A DNA stretch of 64,000 nucleotides from positions 62,001 to 126,000 of the forward strand of contig NZ_BATP01000058.1 of NCBI RefSeq assembly GCF_000739615.1, given 5' to 3'. Below the pieces are notes generated by a model. That model worked only from the letters and a program-made list of their open reading frames with translations, was not told the DNA's origin and did no database searches. The translations under genes and the position numbers were made by a program. Of the stretch, positions 42,073-50,161 are shown piece after piece; positions within the stretch are counted from its first letter, which is position 1; every line of letters begins with the position of its first letter. Origin of the DNA: Haloferula sp. BvORR071. GTDB lineage: Bacteria > Verrucomicrobiota > Verrucomicrobiia > Verrucomicrobiales > Akkermansiaceae.

Positions 42073-42160
42073 AGTTGAGTGCCGTTCTGTAGATGGGATG
42101 AGCTTCCCCACCTCGCCGGTGCGATTCACCGCCGCTCCACCCGGGTGACGAGAACCTCGT

Positions 42161-42358
42161 TCACGAATGGGCATCGGCCTGCGACACGCGCCGCCCCTCC
42201 AGCAGGTCGCTCCGGCGGCGGGCCAGTTCGGCCAATTCCCCGGCAGTCTGGCTCAACTCAGGAACCGCGAACATCTGGTCGAGCAAATACGCGGTCATCT
42301 ACTTCCGCTCCTCGGAAGTCCGCGTATCGATCATTCGTTTCAGATCCGCAGTGCTCAT
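42161..42358 (-). pseudogene. small antitoxin-like gene interrupted by an amber codon
   Basis: Reading down from ATG 42356-42358: MSTADLKRMIDTRTSEERK, then TAG (42299-42301), then in the same frame MTAYLLDQMFAVPELSQTA and GELAELARRRSDLLEGRRVS to a TGA at 42161-42163. The two parts join into one convincing 64-residue helical protein, with the stop at a place where similar small proteins (as I remember them) have an aromatic residue, so TGG to TAG is the simplest history. The codon after the stop is ATG, so restart of translation is possible. Looks like an antitoxin or addiction-module component; no toxin gene is adjacent. Confidence 0.55.
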
Positions 42359-42413
42359 CGGCTGTATCGAGTGAGCATACCAATTGTCTGAAGTTTGTCG
42401 AGAAGTCGGCTGG

Positions 42414-42565
42414 CGGTAGGGCTGCCTTTCGGTAGGGCTGCCTGGCCTCAGGCCGCCGCGGGCGATCCGCGCGTACCTCAACCGTCTTCTACGCTCTTGG
42501 ATGATCCCCACATCGCTCGCGGCGCGCTGAGGCCAGCGCGCCCTAGCGGGCCTTTGGCCCTGAAG
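42414..42565. repeat. GGTAGGGCTGCCT repeat, copy 2
   Basis: CGGTAGGGCTGCCTTTCGGTAGGGCTGCC (double start, 42414-42442) followed by the same GCCGCGGGCGATCCGCG core as copy 1, ending with the hairpin GGGCC-TTT-GGCCC (42548-42560) shared with the three-hairpin element at 37.9 kb. It fills the gap before the GT28 gene. Confidence 0.75.
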
Positions 42566-42592
42566 AAGCCGTCACTAATCCTCTCTGCCAGG

Positions 42593-43729
42593 CTAGCCCT
42601 CTCCGCTCGTCGAGCTCTCTTCGCCCCGCTTCTCCAAGCGCTGCAAAATATGCCGCGCCGCGCTGATCGCCCCGGCATTCCTCCCGTGCGCCGCCAGCTT
42701 GCGTTTCATCGAGCGCCACAGCGTCGCGTTATCCGCCAGCATATCCGCCACCGCACTGCGCAAGGCCTCGGGACTCTCCGCCAGCATCCCCGCGCCGATC
42801 TTCTCTAACAGCCGTAGGTTGCCTTCCTCCTGCCCGGGCACGAGGTGATGCACCAGCATCGGGCAACGCGCCGCGATCGCCTCATGCACCGTCGCTCCGC
42901 CGGCCTTGCCGACGACGAGGTGGTGGGAGTTGAGCAGGGCGGGGACCTTGCGGGTCCAGCCCTTGAGCTTCACGCGGCCGGGGAAGGCATCCTTGATCTC
43001 CTTCGCCTTCTTGTAGAGGTGGCGGACATTCCGGCCCAAGACGATGGTGATCTGCGTCCGCGGCGAGGTCTGCAAAATCGCCTTCGAGATCCGGCGGACG
43101 TGCAGGCGGCGGCCGGTGGTGAAGTAGAGCACCTTGAAGGGCTCGCAGGGATCATCCGCGGGCACGGGCTCCATCCGCGAGAAGGCGGGATTGACCGGGA
43201 AGCCGGTATCGACCAGCCGCTCGGCGGGCACGCCGTCCTTGATCATCGCCTGGCGGGTGTAGGGATCGGAAACCAGCCACTCGCCGGTCGGGGCCTTGAT
43301 CCAGGCGGCGTTGATCTCGATCGAGTCGGTGACGACGGTGTAGAGCTGGGGCGGATTCGGGTTTCCCTCCAGCAGGCGCTCGAGGAAATAGGGGTAGAGC
43401 GGGTAGGTGGAGACCACCGCGTCCGGCTTCCAGTCCGCGACCAGCTCGCCCAATTTGCGCTCCGGCTTGCGCATCAGCGGCATCCGCTGGCGGGAGAAGT
43501 CGACCTTGTCGGTGGAGAGGTAGACCCGGTACCAGAGCCGCGGGGCGCGGGTGGTCATGATCCGGTAACCCTTGCAGATCCAACGGGTGCTGACCGGCGC
43601 GCCGAGCATGCAGGGATCCGCCACCTGGGTCTCCGCGCCCGCCTCCTGGAGGGCCAGGGCCAGATTGCGGGCGGCGCTGTTGTGGCCTTCCCCGAAGGCG
43701 GCGGTGCAAATGAGAATCCGGGCTGGCAT
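42593..43729 (-). CDS. GT28-family glycosyltransferase (MGDG synthase/UgtP-like)
   Basis: 378 residues from ATG 43727-43729. The start ILICTAAFGEGHNSAARNLALALQEAG is the donor/acceptor loop of processive diacylglycerol glycosyltransferases (MGDG_synth domain). VVTDSIEINAAWIKA (~136), GTGFPVNPAF-type linker and KAGGATVHEAIAARCPMLVHHLVPGQEEGN (~278-307, nucleotide-sugar binding in MurG-like GTs) complete it. It probably adds a sugar to a membrane lipid on the cytosolic side. Divergent from the next gene. Confidence 0.85.
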   Translation of the reverse strand: MPARILICTAAFGEGHNSAARNLALALQEAGAETQVADPCMLGAPVSTRWICKGYRIMTTRAPRLWYRVYLSTDKVDFSRQRMPLMRKPERKLGELVADWKPDAVVSTYPLYPYFLERLLEGNPNPPQLYTVVTDSIEINAAWIKAPTGEWLVSDPYTRQAMIKDGVPAERLVDTGFPVNPAFSRMEPVPADDPCEPFKVLYFTTGRRLHVRRISKAILQTSPRTQITIVLGRNVRHLYKKAKEIKDAFPGRVKLKGWTRKVPALLNSHHLVVGKAGGATVHEAIAARCPMLVHHLVPGQEEGNLRLLEKIGAGMLAESPEALRSAVADMLADNATLWRSMKRKLAAHGRNAGAISAARHILQRLEKRGEESSTSGEG

Positions 43730-43814
43730 CGTCAGGCGTCGCCGCGCTTCTAAGGCAAAGGCAGGCATTGCGTCGAACGGCATTTGCAGCTTTTGTCCCC
43801 CCGTCCGAGATTTC

Positions 43815-44936
43815 ATGCCCGACTCCGATCCCACCCCAAAATTGCGCGTCGTCGATGACGACGGGTCGGACGCGCCGCAATCGGTGGTGCGCTTGAAGCC
43901 ACAGGGCGGCCCCGGCACGCCGGCACCCGCCGAGCCGAGCCTGAAGGTGGCGCCGATGCCCGCGCCGGCGGAAGCCCCGGAGCGTCTGGAGGTTGAGGGC
44001 CGTGAAAATTTCGACGGCCGCAGCATCGAGCCGGGGATCGAGGCGATCCTGGAGACGCCCGAGGAGCAGGAAAGCCTGGAGCAGGCATGGGGCGGGGAAG
44101 GCACCCGTCTCAAAGGCCTGCCCTACGGCTGGTTTGTCCTGATCTCGCTGCTGGTGCTGGGGGCGGGCGTCTGGTCCTTCCGCGCGATGCGCCAAGGCGA
44201 GGCCAAGGTGGAGCAAGCCCACGAAGGCGCGCGGGAAAAGGAGGCCGAGGACGAGCACGAGGATGCGGTGGCCCGCCGCCTGGTGGACGCCGTGGAGAAG
44301 ACCGTCCGCGACTACCTGGCCGCGGATACCATGAGTGCGATCTTGCCCTTGGTGCGGGACCCGGAGCGGGTGAAGCCGCTGATCGAGGACTTCTGGAAGC
44401 GCAAGCCGCCGGTGAAGACGAAGTACCTGCGTCTCGGGCTGTTCCGGCCCGAAACCCTGGATGGCAAGCCTTTCTGGGTGGTTCAGGCGGAGGTCGGCGG
44501 TGGCCAGATGCAAAGCCTGCTGCTTGAGCAGATCGGCGACGACCAGGTGAAAGTGGATTGGGAGACCAACGTTTGCTACCAGCCGATCCCATGGGACCGC
44601 TACGTGAAGGGGCGGCCGACCGGGGCCATGGACTTCCGGGTCTGGATCACCCGCGATGTCCATTTCAGCCACGAATTCTCCGATAGCGGGAAGTGGCGCT
44701 GCTTCCGTCTCAGCACCCGGGATTCGGATGAAATGCTGTACGGTTATGCGCAGGCAGGCAGCGAGGTAGTGCGGGCGCTGGAAGCTTACTGCGACAGCGC
44801 GCCCGGCAATGTGGCGACCGCGATCCTGAGCTTGCGGGTGCTCGAACAGAGCGCTTCCCCGCGCGGCGTGGTGATCGAGAAGATGGTAGAACCGCGCTGG
44901 GTCAAGGTCGGTGCCCGGTCCGCTGAAACGCCTTGA
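43815..44936 (+). CDS. membrane-anchored hypothetical protein
   Basis: 373 residues from ATG 43815. Residues 1-95 are Pro/Ala/Glu-rich and disordered; one membrane helix (YGWFVLISLLVLGAGVWSF, ~98-117) is followed by a coiled-coil EKEAEDEHEDAV and an extracytoplasmic domain with YLAADTMSAILPLVRDPERVKPLIEDFW, a pattern of small SnoaL/NTF2-like folds. No catalytic motif. Similar architecture (disordered cytosolic head, single helix, NTF2-like tail) is familiar from Verrucomicrobiaceae hypotheticals. Confidence 0.6.
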   Translation: MPDSDPTPKLRVVDDDGSDAPQSVVRLKPQGGPGTPAPAEPSLKVAPMPAPAEAPERLEVEGRENFDGRSIEPGIEAILETPEEQESLEQAWGGEGTRLKGLPYGWFVLISLLVLGAGVWSFRAMRQGEAKVEQAHEGAREKEAEDEHEDAVARRLVDAVEKTVRDYLAADTMSAILPLVRDPERVKPLIEDFWKRKPPVKTKYLRLGLFRPETLDGKPFWVVQAEVGGGQMQSLLLEQIGDDQVKVDWETNVCYQPIPWDRYVKGRPTGAMDFRVWITRDVHFSHEFSDSGKWRCFRLSTRDSDEMLYGYAQAGSEVVRALEAYCDSAPGNVATAILSLRVLEQSASPRGVVIEKMVEPRWVKVGARSAETP

Positions 44937-45023
44937 TTGCGGCAGGCCTTCCCGGCATTGCGGCCCGGCGCGACGAATCTTGCCCGTCCCTCCCGTAGAG
45001 TCATCCCCGCGCATTACGAGCCT

Positions 45024-47237
45024 ATGCCATCAGAATCCGAGCCCGCGACCCAATCCGGCGAGAACAGCCCCGCGAAACCTGTGAGCGAGCGGCGCAAGGA
45101 GCTGAAGGGCGCCGGGATCGCCGTCGGCATTTTCCTGGTCTTCCAATACGCGGTCGCCCTGATGCAGCTGGCCGGTGGCTCGGGCGGGATGGACAACAAG
45201 TTCAGCCAGCTCGCGCGGAAGGATTACCTCAACTTCGTGATCGGCCAGAACCTGTTGGTGCTGATCGCTTATGCGCTGCTGTGGGTGGCGGGGATCTTCA
45301 TGATCATGCCCGCGCTGGTGACCTGGCGGAAGCGGATGAAGTGGCGTGGCCGTGGCTCGGTGGTGATTCCCGCGCTGGTGCTGGTGGTGCTGGTGCACGG
45401 CTACTTCATGGTGCGGATGATCCACAGCCGCCCCTACTTCATGGGCGACGCCAAGTTCGGGAATTTCTACTGGGCGATCCTGAATGCCCCGCCGGAATCC
45501 CTGCGGCCGGCGGTGAATCTGGTGCTCTTCGACGTCCTGCCGTGGGCGGTGCTGGCGGTCGTGGGTGGCTGGTGGCTGCTGCGCTTCAAGCCGCGCACGC
45601 GGATCGCGCTGGTGGGCGTGCTGCTGCTGGCCACGGGCGGGATTGCCTGGGCGCTGGCCCCGCACAAGACCGGGGAGGGGACTACGGCGGATAAGAAGCG
45701 GCCGAATATCATCATCATCGGCTCGGACTCCCTGCGCGGTGACCGCCTGGGCTTCTCCGGTTACAAGCCGGGCCGCAGCGATGGCGCGGCCGCGGCGGGA
45801 GTCTCACCGAACATCGATGCCTGGGCCAAAGAAGCCGTGCGCTTCGAGCACTGCTACACGCCGATTGCCTCCACACTGGAGTCCGCCGTCACGGTGATGT
45901 CGGCGAGCTACCCGCACACCCACGGGATCCGCTACATGTATCCGGCCCAGGATCAGGTGAAGAAGACCCAGGCATCCATCCGCACCATCGGCAGTGTGCT
46001 GGCGGAGAAGGGCTACGACACCGCCGCGATCGGTGACTGGTGTGCGGGCTTCTACCATATGATGCCGCTCGATTTCCAGGACGTCGCTGTTTCTGACTTC
46101 GACAACTTCCGGATCTACATGAGCCAGGCCGTCTTCATGGCGCACTTCGTGGTGCCGCTGTATTTCGACAATCGCCTAGGATACGCGATCTACCCGCAGA
46201 TCCACTCCTTCGCGCAATTCGTGACGCCCGCCGTGGTGACGCGGCGGGTGGAGGACAAGCTGGCGGAGCAGGCGAAAAGCGGACGGCCCTTCTTCTGGCA
46301 CGTCTTCTACTCCTGCAACCATCTGCCCTACCGCTGCGCGGAGCCGTATAATACTATGTTCTCCGACCCGAAATACAAGGGGGCGCATCAGACCGGCGTC
46401 GCCTTCGACATCAATGAATTCGTCAAGGGCACCCAGATGGAGAACAAGCTCTCCGCGCTGCCGGAGGCCGATGTCCGCCAGATCCGCTCGCTCTACGACG
46501 GCTGCACCCGCCAGTTTGACACCTGCTTCGCCAGCATCCGCGAGGCGCTGCGCAAGAATGGCCTCGAGGACAACACGATCGTGGTGGTCACTGCAGACCA
46601 TGGCGATGACCTCTACGAGCCGGGTGTGACCCTGACCCACGGCATGGGCTTCAATGGCGCGGATCATTGCTCGCACATCCCGATGGTGATCCGGGCTCCG
46701 GGCGTCTACCCCGCGGGAGTTTCCGAGCAGATCCGCAGCATCGACCTGGCGCCGACCTTGCTGGATCTGGCCGGGGTCCAGCCACCCGCCCAGTGGGAGG
46801 GCAAGTCGGTGGCGGGCTGGATGCGCGGCACGGACAAGCCTGCCGACCGGCCCTTTTTCGCCGAGACCAGCCTGCCGTGGATCCAGTTCAAGGTCCCGGG
46901 CATCGAGCGTCCGAAATTGCCTGGCGTGGAGGACATGGTGATCGTGGACGCCAACTACAATTATCAGTTCGTGGTCCTGCCCCAATACGACCAGCCGGTG
47001 ATCAATGCGAAGCAGCGCTGCCTGCGGACCCGGGACTGGAAAGTGGTCTGCACCCCGTGCAGTGAGGGCAACCGGCACTTCGGGCTTTTCCACATCAAGG
47101 AGGATCCGGACAGCCGCCGGGACCTCTCCGCCGAGCGTCCGGAGGTGCTCGCGCCGATGCAAAAGGCGCTGGAGTCGTGGATCGACAAACGCGAGGAAAC
47201 GCTGATCCCGGCGATTTTCCCCGGCGGAGAACCCTGA
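45024..47237 (+). CDS. membrane sulfatase-superfamily enzyme, Thr nucleophile type
   Basis: 737 residues from ATG 45024. Five hydrophobic segments (~35-55, 75-95, 115-135, 160-180, 190-210) precede a catalytic domain of the alkaline phosphatase/sulfatase superfamily: NIIIIGSDSLRGDRLGFSGY (metal Asp), TPIASTLESAVTVMSASYPHTHGI and TADHGDDLYEPGVTLTHGMGF (metal Asp-His). At the nucleophile position the motif is T284-L-E-S-A, not C/S-x-P-S-R, so formylglycine cannot form; Thr is the nucleophile in phosphoethanolamine and lipoteichoic-acid-type transferases of this superfamily. Topology and the nearby waaA suggest modification of envelope glycolipid. Confidence 0.8.
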   Translation: MPSESEPATQSGENSPAKPVSERRKELKGAGIAVGIFLVFQYAVALMQLAGGSGGMDNKFSQLARKDYLNFVIGQNLLVLIAYALLWVAGIFMIMPALVTWRKRMKWRGRGSVVIPALVLVVLVHGYFMVRMIHSRPYFMGDAKFGNFYWAILNAPPESLRPAVNLVLFDVLPWAVLAVVGGWWLLRFKPRTRIALVGVLLLATGGIAWALAPHKTGEGTTADKKRPNIIIIGSDSLRGDRLGFSGYKPGRSDGAAAAGVSPNIDAWAKEAVRFEHCYTPIASTLESAVTVMSASYPHTHGIRYMYPAQDQVKKTQASIRTIGSVLAEKGYDTAAIGDWCAGFYHMMPLDFQDVAVSDFDNFRIYMSQAVFMAHFVVPLYFDNRLGYAIYPQIHSFAQFVTPAVVTRRVEDKLAEQAKSGRPFFWHVFYSCNHLPYRCAEPYNTMFSDPKYKGAHQTGVAFDINEFVKGTQMENKLSALPEADVRQIRSLYDGCTRQFDTCFASIREALRKNGLEDNTIVVVTADHGDDLYEPGVTLTHGMGFNGADHCSHIPMVIRAPGVYPAGVSEQIRSIDLAPTLLDLAGVQPPAQWEGKSVAGWMRGTDKPADRPFFAETSLPWIQFKVPGIERPKLPGVEDMVIVDANYNYQFVVLPQYDQPVINAKQRCLRTRDWKVVCTPCSEGNRHFGLFHIKEDPDSRRDLSAERPEVLAPMQKALESWIDKREETLIPAIFPGGEP

Positions 47238-47318
47238 TCCCGGCGGATTGCCGCTTGAGTTTCGCGCGCGGGCGGAAATGCTTCGGCCCGCTCCCCCGGC
47301 AAAAGTCCGCTCGTCTCC

Positions 47319-48122
47319 ATGAAGAAATTCGCCCTGCTACCGATCGCCGCCCTTGTTTCCACCGCTACGCTCCACGCGCAGCAGGTTCCGAAATGCTTCG
47401 AGGGACTGCTGAAGCCCGGGGTGCCGGTGAAAGCCGAAGTGGTCGTGCCGACGCCGCCGCCGGAGCTGAACAAGTATGTTGCCAAGGTGGAAGCGGCTGC
47501 CCGCAAGAATCCCGATTGGTTCATCGAGTATTCCAAGACTGGCAAGAAGGGCGTGCCGCTGCCCTACGACGAACGCCTGGGACTGACCAAGGAGGAGTAT
47601 GACGAGTATCTCAAGCTTTGGGCGAAGCGCGAGTTGCGCCCGACCGAGGGCGTGACACTGCTTCTGCGCTCCGAGCCGGAAGGTCGCTGGGCGCTGGGTT
47701 CCAGTGGCAGTGTGTTGCCGACGCTGGTGACGCTGAAATACGACTCGAAGGAGGACGCTTTCTCTTCGCCCAACGGCACTCTCAAGCGGATCGACGACGT
47801 GGCGGCCGATGTCAACAGCACCCTCGGTGCCTGGACTGGCGCGGAGTGGCGCTACCTGGCGGAAACCACGCTGGCGTCCACCAAGGAGAACGTGGCGGTC
47901 GGCAAGACCGGAGACGGCAAGTACGGCCTGCTGATCTACAGCTTCCAGGAAATCTCCGCGCAGGGTTCGCCGCTGGGCGAGCGCAAGTTCGTGATCCGCT
48001 TCCCGCTCGGTGCCGCTGGCATTATCGAGCCGAAGCCGGCAGCGACCCCGGCACCGGCTCCGGGCACCAAGCCCACGCCCGCACCCGCGCCGAAGCCGAC
48101 CACCAAGCCGAAGAAGAAGTAA
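47319..48122 (+). CDS. secreted hypothetical protein with Pro/Ala-rich tail
   Basis: 267 residues with signal peptide KKFALLPIAALVSTATLHAQ. The mature part contains LGLTKEEYDEYLKLWAKRELRPTEGVTLLLRSEPEGRWAL and strand-rich YGLLIYSFQEISAQGSPLGERKFVIRFPLG, ending in a Pro/Ala/Lys tail of ~35 residues (PAPAPGTKPTPAPAPKPTTKP) that could span peptidoglycan. It is 81 bp after the sulfatase-like gene and 3 bp before the AsmA-like gene, so part of one transcription unit. Confidence 0.65.
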   Translation: MKKFALLPIAALVSTATLHAQQVPKCFEGLLKPGVPVKAEVVVPTPPPELNKYVAKVEAAARKNPDWFIEYSKTGKKGVPLPYDERLGLTKEEYDEYLKLWAKRELRPTEGVTLLLRSEPEGRWALGSSGSVLPTLVTLKYDSKEDAFSSPNGTLKRIDDVAADVNSTLGAWTGAEWRYLAETTLASTKENVAVGKTGDGKYGLLIYSFQEISAQGSPLGERKFVIRFPLGAAGIIEPKPAATPAPAPGTKPTPAPAPKPTTKPKKK

Positions 48123-48125
48123 GGA

Positions 48126-49550
48126 ATGCCCGGTGACCCGAGCCGCGTGCCCCGACGGAGACGCAGGCTCCGCCGGATCGTGCTCGGCTTGCTGGCCGCG
48201 CCGCCGCTTTTGCTCGGGCTGCTGAATCTCGTGCTCGCCACCCCATGGGGACGGGCGCGCGTGGCGGCGCAGATCACGCAGCGCTGCGGGCTGGAAGCGA
48301 GCCTCGGCCACGCCTCGTGGACGCCATGGAGCGGGGTTTTCTTAGGCGAGCTGCGCCTGCTCCAGCCGCCGCCGCTGCGGGACACGCTGGATCGGCCGGT
48401 CTTGGAATTGCGGGGTCTGCGGGTGTTTCCGCAGTGGAAGCCGCTGCTCAAGGGGCATTTGCGAGTGGCGGAGATTCGAATCGAGCGGCCACGCGGGGCG
48501 ATTGCGCTGGAGATGCTGGCGAGCATAGCAGGGAAGCTGAGTCCTCCCCACGAGGGGCCGCCCTTGGCGAGTGCGGCCCCGGAGGCACCGCCGACCGCCG
48601 TGCCTGATCCCCATGGCGCGCCGGAACCACCGGCAGCAGGCAAGCCGCCGCCGGTCGCAACTTCGAGCCCGGCTGTGCCCGTCTCCGCCCCGGTCACAGC
48701 CAAGGAGCCGCCTGCCGGAGCTTGGCTGGAGCTGAGTGATGCGGACTGTGATTTTTACCTTTCCGGGCAGAAGCTCGCGGGCTTTGCCGGTTTCAAGGGG
48801 CGGATTCCGATTGGTGGGCCTCAGGCGTCCGGCAATCTGAGCGTGGCGGCGGTGGAGGCTCTGGAGCAGGAGATGGGGGCGAATCTGGCCCTGCCGGTCG
48901 CGTGGGCGGGACCGGCCTTGCGAGTCGGGCCGGGGGAGGTGGAGCTGGCGGGCATTCGCGCGCAGGTGGAAATGGTCCTCGGTCGCCTGCCAGGCATCCC
49001 CTTCGAGGCGGATATCCGGACCGAGAAGCAGCCGCTGGATCTCTCGCGTGCGATTCGTGAACTCAGCCCGAAGGCCGCCGAATTCGCGGCGGGAGCGCGG
49101 ATCCGCGGGTTGCTGCTGGCACCCGGCAGCTGGCAGGGAATCGCTGCCACGGAGATGAAGGAACTGGCGATGAAGCCCGCGGTGCAGACGCTGGAATTCC
49201 ACGATGCCTCCGCCAGCGTGAGCTTGCAGGGCGGTATTCTTAATTGCCCGGATGCGCGCATGATCGGCGATAGCGTCTCGCTGCTTGGAAATGGCTCGCT
49301 GCGTGGCGGCGAATTGGCGGCGGTCTTGCGCATGGTCGTTTTGCCGGAAGTCGCCCAGACATGGCAGCAGCGGCTGATCCCGGCAGGTGCGGTGGTGCCG
49401 CCCGTCTTCCACACGATGGACACGCCGGCGCGGCTCTACATTGATCTACGATGGGTATCGTACCCGGGTGGCCGCGGCATTGAATTCGGCGAAGGCGGGC
49501 CGGTCTTGAAGCCGGGGCAGGCCCTGCAAGTCTTCGCGGGGGCGCAGTGA
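48126..49550 (+). CDS. AsmA-like inner-membrane protein
   Basis: 474 residues from ATG 48126. A basic start (RVPRRRRRLRRIV) and one membrane helix (~16-38) lead to NLVLATPWGRARVAAQITQRCGLEASLGHASWTPWSGVFLGELRLLQPP, the opening pattern of AsmA/DUF748-type proteins involved in envelope lipid transport. A Pro/Ala-rich insertion (~145-200) interrupts the domain. The rest is beta-rich. Co-directional with rsmD and waaA downstream, 21 bp to the next start. Confidence 0.65.
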   Translation: MPGDPSRVPRRRRRLRRIVLGLLAAPPLLLGLLNLVLATPWGRARVAAQITQRCGLEASLGHASWTPWSGVFLGELRLLQPPPLRDTLDRPVLELRGLRVFPQWKPLLKGHLRVAEIRIERPRGAIALEMLASIAGKLSPPHEGPPLASAAPEAPPTAVPDPHGAPEPPAAGKPPPVATSSPAVPVSAPVTAKEPPAGAWLELSDADCDFYLSGQKLAGFAGFKGRIPIGGPQASGNLSVAAVEALEQEMGANLALPVAWAGPALRVGPGEVELAGIRAQVEMVLGRLPGIPFEADIRTEKQPLDLSRAIRELSPKAAEFAAGARIRGLLLAPGSWQGIAATEMKELAMKPAVQTLEFHDASASVSLQGGILNCPDARMIGDSVSLLGNGSLRGGELAAVLRMVVLPEVAQTWQQRLIPAGAVVPPVFHTMDTPARLYIDLRWVSYPGGRGIEFGEGGPVLKPGQALQVFAGAQ

Positions 49551-49571
49551 TCGCGGGTTGCAGCGCGGCGC

Positions 49572-50150
49572 ATGACTTGGCATCGTCCGGCCGTGCGCAT
49601 TATCGCCGGAACTGCAGGAAGACTCGCCATCAAGGTGCCGAAGGCCGTTACCCGCCCGACCACGGATTTCGTCAGGCAGGCGATGTTTTCGATCCTGGGT
49701 CCGGCGGTGGAGGGTACGGCCGTGCTTGATCTCTTCGCCGGCTCCGGCGCGATCGGCCTGGAAGCTCTCAGCCGCGGCGCGAAGTCCTGCGTCTTCGTCG
49801 ATGAGCACCGCCAGGCGGAAATCGTGATCCGCGAGAATCTGGCCAAGGCGAGGCTGGAAGGCGGGCGGGTGGTGCGGGCCGATGTCCATGCCTGGGTTAC
49901 GAAGGACCTCGGGATCTACGATTTGATTTTTGCGGACCCGCCTTATGCGAAGAACCCCGGCGACCGGGACCACCTGAAAGCGCTGCTGGCAAATCCCGCC
50001 CTGCCCCCGCGGCTGGCGGAGGGTGGCTGGCTGATCGGCGAGTGCGCCACCTCATCCCGCTCTCCGGAAGGCCCGGGCTTCGTGCTGCAGGACCGCCGTG
50101 AATATGGCAACAGTGCCATCCTGCTTTACGCTGCGGCCCCTGCTTCCTAG
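49572..50150 (+). CDS. rsmD: 16S rRNA (guanine(966)-N2)-methyltransferase RsmD
   Basis: 192 residues from ATG 49572; a GTG at 49593 gives VRIIAGTAGRL, the usual family start, and may be the true one. SAM-binding VLDLFAGSGAIGLEALSRGAKSCVFVD and the catalytic DLIFADPPYAKNPGD (DPPY) are intact, with PTTDFVRQAMFSIL before. It methylates G966 of 16S rRNA during 30S assembly. The stop is 11 bp before waaA. Confidence 0.92.
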   Translation: MTWHRPAVRIIAGTAGRLAIKVPKAVTRPTTDFVRQAMFSILGPAVEGTAVLDLFAGSGAIGLEALSRGAKSCVFVDEHRQAEIVIRENLAKARLEGGRVVRADVHAWVTKDLGIYDLIFADPPYAKNPGDRDHLKALLANPALPPRLAEGGWLIGECATSSRSPEGPGFVLQDRREYGNSAILLYAAAPAS

Positions 50151-50161
50151 TTTTTCCGGAG

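Noticed and set aside
42079..42435. Plus-strand frame of ~118 codons
   Set aside because: Runs opposite the broken antitoxin-like gene, which gives a better protein on the minus strand.
43152..45014. 620-codon minus-strand frame spanning two genes
   Set aside because: It covers the GT28 and membrane-anchored genes in shifted or opposite frames and has no recognisable domain.
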